A stretch of 64,000 nucleotides of DNA from Bacteroidaceae bacterium (GTDB lineage Bacteria > Bacteroidota > Bacteroidia > Bacteroidales > Bacteroidaceae), in NCBI GenBank assembly GCA_016286165.1, contig JAEESE010000002.1, positions 1-64,000 of the forward strand, read 5' to 3'. A program made the translations under genes and the position numbers. The notes under the pieces are model-generated. The model was not told the origin of the DNA. It saw only the letters and a program-made list of their open reading frames with translations, and made no database searches. Shown here piece by piece: positions 39,120 through 48,649 of the stretch; within the stretch, counting starts at the first letter, position 1; each line of letters starts with the position of its first letter.

Positions 39120-40952
39120 TTACGCTTTGATGAACAGTTTCTCTATCTCGTCCTGCCCGAGGATGGCCGTTATGGCATGACCATCGGGGGTGTAATTGGG
39201 ATTTGGTGTGGCAAAAAGCTGGGTCGTGAGGTCGCGCATCTCAAGTTCCGAGAGCACCTGACCTTGTGGAATAGCTGCCGCACGGGCCAATGTTGAAGCT
39301 AGTTGGTCCAACAACTTATCGGCAGGCAGGTTGCCATAATCGGCAGCCGCAGCCAGGAGTTCTGCAAGAAGGCTTTGCGGATCAATGCCCTCGAAACCTT
39401 CAGGATAGCCGTTGACGGAAACGTTGCCGCCGCCGAGGTCGCCTATATCAAAGCCGAGGCGCGCCAAATCTTCATGCACCAAGGTAAAGGTGGCAGCCTG
39501 CGAGGCCGAGAGCTGCATCACTTCGGGGAAGAGGTAGCGTTGCGACGGCAGCGAAGTAGACCTCAGCTGCGCCATGTACTTATTATATAAAACGCGGACA
39601 TGCGCGCGATGCTGGTCTATAAGCAGCAGGCCAGTCTCCACGGCGGTGAGGATATATTGGCCTCGATATTGGAAAAAGGCTGCGCCGTCCCAGGTATGCT
39701 CCGTGGGGGCATTCGTCAGCTCGGGCATCACACCTTCCTCAGCATGCGAGGGCGCCTTGTTGAGCCCCTCATATAGGTTTTCCCAACCGGCAGGGGCCGT
39801 CGTGCTCCTCCGCTCATAGGATTTGGTATCAAACGGATTATCGAAGGGATTATAACGAGGATTAATCTCTACCTTCGGCGCTGAAGGATGGCTCTCAACG
39901 TTAGGATTGAAGACAGGCATATCTGTCGGACGCCCCTCGGTATCAAACTCTATTGTAGGTATGGCGTTGAAACGACCTATCGACTCACGCACGGCAGCCA
40001 ACAGGATTTGCCATATCGCCTGCTCGTTCTCGAACTTAATCTCGGTCTTCGTGGGGTGGATATTCACGTCGATGTCGGCAGGCGGCACTTCGAAATAGAT
40101 GAAATAAGGCACCTGCTCGTCGGCGGGAATGAGACGCGTGAATGCCTCCTGCACAGCACGATGGAAATAGGGGTGCCGCATGAAACGGTTGTTGACGAAG
40201 AAGAACTGCTGTGCTCCGCGCTTGCGAGCTGCCTCGGGCTTACCCACGAAGCCGCGTATGGTGACCATCGGTGTCTCTACCTCTACGGGCAGCAGGCGCT
40301 CTGCTATGCGCGAGCCGAAGACTGCAGATATACGCCCCTTGGTGCTCGCCGGAGCAAGGTTTAGGATGGGCGTGTCGTTGTGCGTCAGCGAGAACGAGAT
40401 ATCAGGATGCACAAGCACTATACGCTCCAACTCGCTGGTGATATTGTTAAGCTCCGTGGCCGCGGTCTTGAGGAACTTACGACGTGCCGGAACGTTGAAG
40501 AACAGGTTCTTTACGATGATATTCGTGCCTACGGCACAAGCTACCGGCTCTTGGGCCGTCACTCGCGAGGCCTCAATGCTCAGGTGCGTGCCAAGGTCGG
40601 CATCTGCCGTACGGGTGGTCAGTTCCACCTGCGACACTGCCACTATCGAGGGAAGGGCCTCGCCCCTGAAGCCCATGGTGGTTAGCGTAAACAGATCGGC
40701 AGCCTCACGAATCTTGCTTGTAGCATGACGCTCGAAAGCCAGTCGGGCATCTGTCTCACTCATCCCACAGCCGTCGTCGACAACTTGCAGGCTTGTACGG
40801 CCGGCATCAACAGCTATTACGTCGATGCGGTGAGCACCGGCGTCAACGGCGTTCTCCACCAGTTCCTTGACCACGGAGGCCGGTCGCTGGATTACTTCGC
40901 CTGCTGCTATCTGATTGGCTACTGAGTCTGGAAGAAGTTGAATTAGGTCCAA
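39120..40952 (-). CDS. mutL: DNA mismatch repair protein MutL
   Basis: 610 residues. N-terminal GHKL ATPase: IQLLPDSVANQIAAGEVIQRPASVVKELVENAVDAG, VVDDGCGMSE, FERHATSKI, TMGFRGEALPSI, GTNIIVKNLFFNVPARRKFL. A transducer domain follows, then a C-terminal dimerisation region (FFQYRGQYILTAVETGLLLIDQHRAHVRVLYNKY). The start is TTG: the family N-terminus (IQLLPDSVA) begins here and a stop codon lies close upstream in frame, with no ATG available. Eight G on the plus strand (C8 in the mRNA) directly precede the start codon, which could affect initiation. Confidence 0.96.
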   Translation of the reverse strand: MDLIQLLPDSVANQIAAGEVIQRPASVVKELVENAVDAGAHRIDVIAVDAGRTSLQVVDDGCGMSETDARLAFERHATSKIREAADLFTLTTMGFRGEALPSIVAVSQVELTTRTADADLGTHLSIEASRVTAQEPVACAVGTNIIVKNLFFNVPARRKFLKTAATELNNITSELERIVLVHPDISFSLTHNDTPILNLAPASTKGRISAVFGSRIAERLLPVEVETPMVTIRGFVGKPEAARKRGAQQFFFVNNRFMRHPYFHRAVQEAFTRLIPADEQVPYFIYFEVPPADIDVNIHPTKTEIKFENEQAIWQILLAAVRESIGRFNAIPTIEFDTEGRPTDMPVFNPNVESHPSAPKVEINPRYNPFDNPFDTKSYERRSTTAPAGWENLYEGLNKAPSHAEEGVMPELTNAPTEHTWDGAAFFQYRGQYILTAVETGLLLIDQHRAHVRVLYNKYMAQLRSTSLPSQRYLFPEVMQLSASQAATFTLVHEDLARLGFDIGDLGGGNVSVNGYPEGFEGIDPQSLLAELLAAAADYGNLPADKLLDQLASTLARAAAIPQGQVLSELEMRDLTTQLFATPNPNYTPDGHAITAILGQDEIEKLFIKA

Positions 40953-40960
40953 GGGGGGGG
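40953..40960. repeat. G8/C8 homopolymer abutting the mutL start codon
   Basis: Eight consecutive G on the plus strand lie immediately before the TTG start of mutL. Length change here would shift sequences at the ribosome-binding position but not the reading frame. Confidence 0.8.
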
Positions 40961-41061
40961 TAGTTTAAAGTTTAAGGTTTAATGTTACTTTCGCAAGCTC
41001 TGCTTGCTTGTTTTGGGAAGTTTAACTTCCTCTCGAGCGAAGCGAGTCTGAGTTTACCTTC

Positions 41062-41358
41062 TCAGAACTTAAAGCTGCCGGTCATCAGATAATACCAGAG
41101 CATGACTAGCACCACGATGATGGCAATGGTAATGCCTGGGTGGAGGCGACGCCTGTCGGGATCAGCCTTCTTAAGATTCTTGGCAAACTTTCCGCGGTAC
41201 GACTCGATGTCGGGCTTGTACTCGGGCGTCTCACCGCGTGCCAACTGTTCCTCGCGCTTAGCCTGGGCAACGAGTTTATCTAGTTTGTCCTTGCGCTCGG
41301 ACGTGTAAATATGCACTCCCTGAAATCGACGGGGGCTACGGGTTGAGAATAAAGCCAT
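41062..41358 (-). CDS. small membrane protein between mutL and the OstA-like gene
   Basis: 98 residues from ATG 41358; an upstream in-frame extension overlaps an unrelated hairpin (41390-41408) and is not credible. A basic N-terminal part (TRSPRRFQGVHIYTSERKDKLDKLV...) with a charged helix precedes one C-terminal membrane segment (ITIAIIVVLVMLWYYLM). It looks tail-anchored with the bulk in the cytosol. I do not recognise a family. Its place in the guaB-mutL cluster is its only functional hint. Confidence 0.75.
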   Translation of the reverse strand: MALFSTRSPRRFQGVHIYTSERKDKLDKLVAQAKREEQLARGETPEYKPDIESYRGKFAKNLKKADPDRRRLHPGITIAIIVVLVMLWYYLMTGSFKF

Positions 41359-41491
41359 AGTTGTTGAGAGTTGGGTGCCTCTCTCCCCGCTCTCCCCCAA
41401 AGGGAGAGGGCCTCGCTTCGGTTGAAGCAGCGCCTGGAGGATAGTTGAGAGGTGATAGTTTATAGTTTATAGTTGAGAGTTTAGAGTTTCG

Positions 41492-43246
41492 CTACTTCGC
41501 CAACGCATTATCTGCCGCCGCCTTTCCGCCTTTGCCCTTTGGTGGCGGTGCGGATTTGTCGGATAGCGACGCCTTAGGTTTTGTGTGCTGCACCGACTCT
41601 TTGAGTTCGAAGCCGGCTTTCTTTGGGCGCCATTCGAAAATGTCGTACTTGTCAACAGGGCGTACGTAGTCGAACCATCCGAAGTTGTCGAGGTAACGCT
41701 CCTTGCGCGTAGCCAGGGCCAACGGGTGTAGCTTGCCTTCTGCTTCGGGCATCCAGATTTTATCAAGCTGCTGCTCGCCCATGAAGAGTTTCAGCTCGGA
41801 AGATTCCGACTGCAGCAGCCCTATCATTAGGCTGTCGGAGTCGAGGGGGTAATAGCGCACTATCACGTTGCCCTCCGCCCACGTCATCTTCATCTTGCCG
41901 TTAACGAAGTAGCTGCGCATGATATTGCCCGTCACCTGATTATAGCTCATGGTGTCGAGCCGTTCCACTGAGAGAGCCTGACGTATGACGTAGGTGGAAT
42001 CAATGGTGGAGTCGTTCATCCACGCCTTTATCTCTTCGCCCAGCAGCTGCTGCCCCTGTTGCCAGAGGATAGGTTCACGGTACATTGTCAGGCACGAGTC
42101 GCGTGAGATGTAGACCATAGAATCGCACACAGCCTGCATATCTACTCGGAACGCCCGCACATGGTTGTAGGCGCGGAGCTCTCGCCATACGCTGTCGGTG
42201 TCGATATCGTAGGTAAAGAGCTTGAAGGTGTCGGCGTGGCAGAAGAGCGTATCGCGCTGCGAATAGTCGATGCACACGGCGCTGTCGGCAGCCTCGGCAT
42301 AGCCTATGGAATCGGCATAGAGGACGTAGTTGCCGGTAAACATATTGCGCGAGTCCTTGTCCACATAGACCACGTTCCCGTAGGCCTTGGAGACGGCGCC
42401 CTCGCCTGTATAGTCGAGGCTGTCGCCTGTGATGGTGATACCTTTGTTGCTCACTATAGACCTATCCAGCAGGAAAGCATGGTCGGCACGCGTGTCGTAG
42501 GTACCGCGCTCGCTGTAGATATGGTTGTCGCCGTTGTCGATGTTCGAAGGTCCCACGATACGTGCGAAGCCGCTGCCGGTGTTGTAGTGTAACGTATCAG
42601 ATATGAGTGTGAACTTTGGATTCTTAAGGTCAACGTTATAGTTGAAGATAGCCTCGCGTGTAGCCGGACTGTACTGCCCCCATTCGCTGGTCAGCGTATT
42701 CTCCTTGTCCACGAGCTTGCCACCTTGGAAGAAGTAGCCAAGTTCGTAGAGACGGTCGTAGTCAAGCGAATCGGTGTAGAGCTTGCTCTTGTGATGAGTG
42801 AGCACCACGTCATGTCGGGCCTGTGCCATCTGGTCATTGCCGTCGTAGTAAAGCACTTTGGAAGTCAGCGTGAGTGTATCGTGCTGGTTCATCTTCACGT
42901 GCCCGAAAGCGTCGAAGGAATTGTTGTCCTCGTAGTAGTAGGCGCTGTCGCAGGTGAGGACTACTCCGTCGTGCAGGAAGCGAACATGTCCGCGCAGGAT
43001 TTGCGCATCGGGGTTACGACGCTGGTCATAGAAGAGCTCGTCGGAATGTAGCAGGTTTATCCGCTTATTGCTCTGCTTGCGGGGGGGAGCCATCTCAGGC
43101 AGGCTCACTTCCGGCCCTTCATTGAACGGGAGAAGCGAAGCCTCTGCACCCACCGCCCTCCAAGGGGATAAGGGAGCAGAGACGCTTGCCAGCGCGCAGA
43201 GGGCGGATAGCAATGCAACAATTATAAAAGGTGTTCTTGATTTCAA
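41492..43246 (-). CDS. OstA-like (LptA/LptD N-terminal domain) exported protein
   Basis: 584 residues. The start is TTG at 43246: an in-frame stop codon lies three codons upstream, no ATG is available, and the following KSRTPFIIVALLSALCALASVSA is a clear signal peptide. The mature part is a run of OstA beta-jellyroll repeats (RINLLHSDELFYDQRRNPDAQILRG, LTCDSAYYYEDNNSFDAFG, KVLYYDGNDQM, LDYTGEGAVSKAYGNVVYVDKDS). Such proteins carry lipopolysaccharide across the periplasm. The Bacteroidetes version is longer than enterobacterial LptA (about 185 residues). Its neighbours are two periplasmic PPIases, a natural outer-membrane biogenesis context. A Lys/Gly-rich tail ends the protein. Confidence 0.88.
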   Translation of the reverse strand: MKSRTPFIIVALLSALCALASVSAPLSPWRAVGAEASLLPFNEGPEVSLPEMAPPRKQSNKRINLLHSDELFYDQRRNPDAQILRGHVRFLHDGVVLTCDSAYYYEDNNSFDAFGHVKMNQHDTLTLTSKVLYYDGNDQMAQARHDVVLTHHKSKLYTDSLDYDRLYELGYFFQGGKLVDKENTLTSEWGQYSPATREAIFNYNVDLKNPKFTLISDTLHYNTGSGFARIVGPSNIDNGDNHIYSERGTYDTRADHAFLLDRSIVSNKGITITGDSLDYTGEGAVSKAYGNVVYVDKDSRNMFTGNYVLYADSIGYAEAADSAVCIDYSQRDTLFCHADTFKLFTYDIDTDSVWRELRAYNHVRAFRVDMQAVCDSMVYISRDSCLTMYREPILWQQGQQLLGEEIKAWMNDSTIDSTYVIRQALSVERLDTMSYNQVTGNIMRSYFVNGKMKMTWAEGNVIVRYYPLDSDSLMIGLLQSESSELKLFMGEQQLDKIWMPEAEGKLHPLALATRKERYLDNFGWFDYVRPVDKYDIFEWRPKKAGFELKESVQHTKPKASLSDKSAPPPKGKGGKAAADNALAK

Positions 43247-43316
43247 AGAGGATTATTTATTTAAGATTCGCAAGCCCTGCTTGCTTGGAAGAAGTATTTT
43301 GGGGGAAGTATTTTTT

Positions 43317-43400
43317 GGGGAAGTTAAAGGAGTTAAAGACGATAGTTTCAAGAGCTGTTATCCATTTTTCACTTTTCACTCTTTCACTTTTCACTTCCGT
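43317..43400. repeat. degenerate fold-back element (AGTTAAAG arms)
   Basis: GGGGAAGTTAAAGGAGTTAA on one side and CTTTTCACTCTTTCACTT on the other, with TTTCAAGA-like middle sequence. It resembles the better preserved element at 46281-46470. Confidence 0.55.
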
Positions 43401-43423
43401 GGCGAAGCCACACTCCCCTCCCC

Positions 43424-44794
43424 TTAATCCTTTATCCACCCCGGGTACTGGAATTCGCAATTCACCCATTCGGGATTAATGCGAACGTAGGTGGCACGCT
43501 GTTTCTCTTTTATCCAGTTGTTGAGGAACTCCTCGCTGCGCTTGGCCTTCACTATCTGACTTAGGATTTGGAAGTCCTCGGTGATGGTAGCGGCATGCGC
43601 CTTGATACGGCTCTTCAGCTTTACCACACAGCACTGCTGCTTACCCGATTTGTCGAGCATAGTGAAGGGCTTTGACATCTCGCCCACGTCGAGGCCTTCG
43701 ACCACACGTGCTATCTCTGTGGGCAGTTCGGCCATCTTGAATCGTGAGGTACGAATGCGCTGACCTGTCATCTCATCGCGCACCACGTTGAACATCAGTC
43801 CGTTGTTGGCACGCGAGTCCTTATCGTCGGAGAGTGCCGAGGCAGCCTGCTCGAAGGTGAATTTGCCGTCGCGGATATCCATTGAGATGGAGTCGAGACG
43901 CAGCAGCGCCGCGTCAACATCCTTCTCGTCCACATGCGGCTTGAGCAGTATATGGCGCAGTTTCAGTTTGTCGCCTCGCCTGTCCACCAGCTGAATGATA
44001 TGATATCCGTACTGCGACTCCACGATTTTCGACACCTTTTTGGGGTCGGTGAGGCTCCACGCCACGTTGGCAAAGGCGGGGTCGAGGTCCACCTTGCTCA
44101 TATAGTCCATCTCGCCGCCCTGGCGTGCCGACTCACGGTCCTCGCTGAAGAGGCGTGCCAGGGTGTTGAAGGTCGACTCTCCCGAGGTGATACGCTCAGA
44201 ATAGTCGCGCAGCTCAGCCTTCACGCGGTCTATCTCCTCCTGCTGCACGCGCGGGTGCTCGGCAAGCAGCTCCACCTCCACCTGGGTGGGAATGATGGGC
44301 AGCGAGTCCTCGGGCATATCTTTGAAGAAATGGCGCACCTCGGCTGGCGTCACCTTGATATTCTCAGTGAGGTGGTCCTTCACAAGGTCCATGAGCTGGT
44401 TGTCCTTCACTAGGTCGTAGGTCTCCTCGCGTATCTGGGCGAGCGTCATGCCGCGGTATTCTTCCAGTTTCTCCTTGGAGCCTGCCGTCTGCACCCAGTC
44501 GTTGATCTGTGCGTCGACGTATCTGTTCACTTCGTCCTCGTTGGCCTCGAGGCTGTCTATCTCAGCCTGATGTATGAAGAGTTTTTGTATGGCCAGGTTC
44601 TCGGGAATCACGCAGTAGGGATTACCCTGAACGCGCCCCATCTGCGTGCGCACCTTCTCTACGTCGCTGCGGAGGATAGCCTCGTCGCCCACCACCCATA
44701 TCACCTCGTCTACGACGTTGTTGGCGCTCTGGGCGAAGGCACTGAGGCTGAATACTAATTGCGAAATTAGGAATAAGAAATGATAACGTTTCAT
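43424..44794 (-). CDS. SurA-like periplasmic peptidyl-prolyl isomerase
   Basis: 456 residues. Signal peptide MKRYHFLFLISQLVFSLSAFAQ, a SurA N-terminal chaperone domain (about 25-165; VVDEVIWVVGDEAILRSDVEK is the family hallmark) and two parvulin domains (about 170-275 and 275-385; LRHILLKPHV, QYGYHIIQLVDRRGDK). The first parvulin copy lacks some core residues (VEVELLAEHP in place of xxRHIL), so catalysis probably rests on the second. It assists folding of outer-membrane beta-barrels. It lies 15 bp after the stop codon of the other PPIase and is cotranscribed with the OstA-like gene. Confidence 0.92.
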   Translation of the reverse strand: MKRYHFLFLISQLVFSLSAFAQSANNVVDEVIWVVGDEAILRSDVEKVRTQMGRVQGNPYCVIPENLAIQKLFIHQAEIDSLEANEDEVNRYVDAQINDWVQTAGSKEKLEEYRGMTLAQIREETYDLVKDNQLMDLVKDHLTENIKVTPAEVRHFFKDMPEDSLPIIPTQVEVELLAEHPRVQQEEIDRVKAELRDYSERITSGESTFNTLARLFSEDRESARQGGEMDYMSKVDLDPAFANVAWSLTDPKKVSKIVESQYGYHIIQLVDRRGDKLKLRHILLKPHVDEKDVDAALLRLDSISMDIRDGKFTFEQAASALSDDKDSRANNGLMFNVVRDEMTGQRIRTSRFKMAELPTEIARVVEGLDVGEMSKPFTMLDKSGKQQCCVVKLKSRIKAHAATITEDFQILSQIVKAKRSEEFLNNWIKEKQRATYVRINPEWVNCEFQYPGWIKD

Positions 44795-44808
44795 CAGAGC
44801 TCTTGCGC

Positions 44809-46239
44809 TTAGTGTTTATTGACGGTTTTCAGAACTTCCTTGTATACCTCAAACTTATAGCGGCGACGCAGAGCCTCGACGAACTCCTGCTCCTTCACGG
44901 CCTGGTAGTCGGTCACCACCTGCGGACCCACGTCGGTCCAGCGCTGCGGTCCTTTCTTCAGTTTGCGGCCTACCACGGCAGCTGCAGGATATTTCTTCGC
45001 GGGACGCGTCTTGCCTTGTTTCACGCCGAAGGCCAGCGAGTCCACCATGGCGTTCTCACCCTGCTCGAACACCCGACGCTCGAAGCGCACCTGCACGCTG
45101 TCGGCATTGAACTGTTTCTTCACCATGCCGGCCCACAGGTCCTCGTTCTTGCAGCCTTTCAGCGTCTTCACGGCGCGCTTCAGCACGTTTTTGTCTACGG
45201 CCTGCAGCAGTGCGCCTGCGAAATGAGGCTTGGTGTAAGCATACACTTTCTTGTTCTTCTTGAAATAGTTCTCAAGGGCTGCGGTATCCTTGGCAGCCGG
45301 TTCCCACACCTGTCGCTGGCATACTTCGAATAGCAGCAGGCCGTCGTGGTATTCCTGAAACAGGTAGCGCAGCTCCTCATCCTCGGCAGCCACGCGCTCG
45401 GCCTGCTCGTCCATCACCTGCTCCACGGTCTTGCCCGTGGCGCTGCTGAGGCTGTCGGCGGCCTGAGTTGCCAGGCGGTCGCGCATGCCGCGTGCCTCCA
45501 GGAACTGACGGATACGGGGTGCCAACGTGTCGTAGGGCTCGAGGGGCTTCTGGTCCATGAGCTTCAGGATATGCCAGCCCACGGTCGAGAGCATAGGCTC
45601 TGCCACCTCGCCCGTAGTCATCGTGTAGGCCTTATCCTCTATCTCCTTGAGCAACTGATGAGGACCTATCCAACCTATTATGCCGCCACGGGCTGCCGTG
45701 CCGCGGTCGTCGGAAGCCTCAGAGGCCAACTGTGCAAAGTCCTTGCCAGCGGTCAGTTCGGCATAAATGCTGTCGATGCGCGCCTTGGCGGCAGCCTGCG
45801 ACGCGGCATCGCTCTGCTGAGGCATATGCACGAAGATATGCGCCAGCTCCAGCAACTGCTTACCCTCAAGTTGTGCCAGCATCTGGTCGTAGTAGTTGCG
45901 CACCTCCTGCTCCTCGGCTTCGGGCGTCACCAGCAACGGCCGCAACTGCTGGTCGCGGTAGGTGCGGTACTCCTGTTGGTAGCTTGACAGCGTGTCAAGC
46001 TTAGCATCAATGGCGGCCTCCACCTTCAGCTTGTAGTTGATGAACAGGTCGGCATATTCCTCTACGCTTTTCTTGTCTATCACGCCGTCGGTGTTGTTCT
46101 TGTTGTAGTTGTATTCAAACTCCGAACGGGGCACGGGCTTGCCGTTGATGCGCATCACTATCGGGTCATCAGTCTGCGCGGCCACCGTCTGGGCCAAGAG
46201 GCATAGGACCAAAGAAAAGATATACGTTAATGGTTTCAT
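44809..46239 (-). CDS. periplasmic parvulin-type peptidyl-prolyl isomerase
   Basis: 476 residues from ATG 46239, chosen because it opens the signal peptide MKPLTYIFSLVLCLLAQTVAAQ; an in-frame ATG at 46269 would add ten polar residues. A single rotamase domain (about 125-230) has ELAHIFVHMPQQ, FAQLASEASDDRGTAARGGIIGWI and STVGWHILKLMDQK. Long helical regions lie on both sides, as in PrsA/PpiD-type chaperones. It partners with the SurA-like protein in envelope protein folding (inference from context). Confidence 0.9.
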   Translation of the reverse strand: MKPLTYIFSLVLCLLAQTVAAQTDDPIVMRINGKPVPRSEFEYNYNKNNTDGVIDKKSVEEYADLFINYKLKVEAAIDAKLDTLSSYQQEYRTYRDQQLRPLLVTPEAEEQEVRNYYDQMLAQLEGKQLLELAHIFVHMPQQSDAASQAAAKARIDSIYAELTAGKDFAQLASEASDDRGTAARGGIIGWIGPHQLLKEIEDKAYTMTTGEVAEPMLSTVGWHILKLMDQKPLEPYDTLAPRIRQFLEARGMRDRLATQAADSLSSATGKTVEQVMDEQAERVAAEDEELRYLFQEYHDGLLLFEVCQRQVWEPAAKDTAALENYFKKNKKVYAYTKPHFAGALLQAVDKNVLKRAVKTLKGCKNEDLWAGMVKKQFNADSVQVRFERRVFEQGENAMVDSLAFGVKQGKTRPAKKYPAAAVVGRKLKKGPQRWTDVGPQVVTDYQAVKEQEFVEALRRRYKFEVYKEVLKTVNKH

Positions 46240-46280
46240 TAAGTATTTACAATATTTACAATTTGACAATTTATTTTTTT

Positions 46281-46470
46281 GGGGCAGTTAAAGAAGTTGG
46301 ATTTTTGGGGAGTTAAAGAAGTTAAAGAAGTTATCGCTCGCTCTGCTCGCTGAGAAGTTAAAGGCGATACTTCCAAGAATAGTTTTCATCATCTAACTTG
46401 CCAATAAGTTTCGAAGTGAAAGCCAAAGCCTAGACATTCGTCTTTAACTCCTTTAACTCCTTTAACTCCT
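46281..46470. repeat. fold-back repeat element in the guaB-PPIase gap
   Basis: Left arm: GGGGAGTTAAAGAAGTTAAA (46307-46326) with an earlier partial copy at 46281. Right arm: CTTTAACTCC repeated at 46442-46470. The middle has GCTCGCTCTGCTCGCTGAG. The arms can pair, giving a long imperfect hairpin between guaB and the next gene. Confidence 0.7.
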
Positions 46471-46491
46471 GTGGCCGGCCACACACCCCCC

Positions 46492-47985
<1,494 letters not shown>

Positions 47986-48011
47986 TTAGTTTACTATTTT
48001 AATATTGGCTG

Positions 48012-48043
48012 CAAAGTTACACCCTTTTTCCAACATAGCCAAA
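48012..48043 (-). promoter_or_regulatory. guaB promoter
   Basis: Minus-strand TTTG at 48043-48040, a 20-bp spacer, TAACTTTG at 48019-48012. Leader of about 35 bases. Confidence 0.8.
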
Positions 48044-48226
48044 GGGAAAATTATAAATAATTTTAAAAAACAAAAAATGTAGCATTCACGCCCTACGTAC
48101 ATGTTCTTACAGCCCCCGACAACACAACTATCTCCTTTTTCCTTTTTACTTCATACTTCTTATGCTTTTACCTTATCTCATACTGCTTAATCGTTTTCAT
48201 TACTTTGTCTATTTGCATCGTCCAAT

Positions 48227-48425
48227 TCGAGCAGACGTATCAACTTGTATGACAGGTAAGGTTTTCAAATTAGACTAATCATATGAGGTGGATCACAACG
48301 GGTGGGACACCTTACACGATCGGTCAGATCTGCCTACACGACCAGACGTATCAGCCAACATGACCTATCGTATCTGCTAACATGACCTATCGTATCTGCT
48401 AACATGACCAGTCATATCTAACAAT
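48227..48425. repeat. 22-bp dyad repeat array 4 (five clear plus about four degenerate units)
   Basis: Clear units start at 48316, 48338, 48360, 48382 and 48404, each exactly 22 bp. Cores: ACGATCGGTCAG, ACGACCAGACGT, ATGACCTATCGT (two identical units) and ATGACCAGTCAT. Weaker units continue the phase upstream at about 48294, 48271 (TAGACTAATCAT), 48249 (ATGACAGGTAAG) and 48227, with a single +1 slip near 48315. Core pattern matches array 1: AYGACC then GTCRT-like. Confidence 0.9.
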
Positions 48426-48562
48426 ACGTGCTTTCTTACCTGCCACCCCTCCTTGCTGGCAGATATATTATCGGGGTTCTCTTCTGGGGCTCAAAATAGT
48501 GGCGACAATACACTCATTAAGCGCATTCACAGGCTCAAAAACAGATATAAATGTAGCTTTTG

Positions 48563-48594
48563 TTTGCAGTAAACTCCGAATTATCATATTTTTG
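48563..48594 (+). promoter_or_regulatory. promoter of the 1189-residue secreted protein gene
   Basis: TTTG at 48563-48566, a 20-bp spacer, TATTTTTG at 48587-48594. The array-4 repeats end about 140 bp upstream of it. Confidence 0.72.
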
Positions 48595-48649
48595 CAGGGT
48601 GAAAATCGAGATATTACCTTTATACTTATCAATTTAAATCAAAATGACT

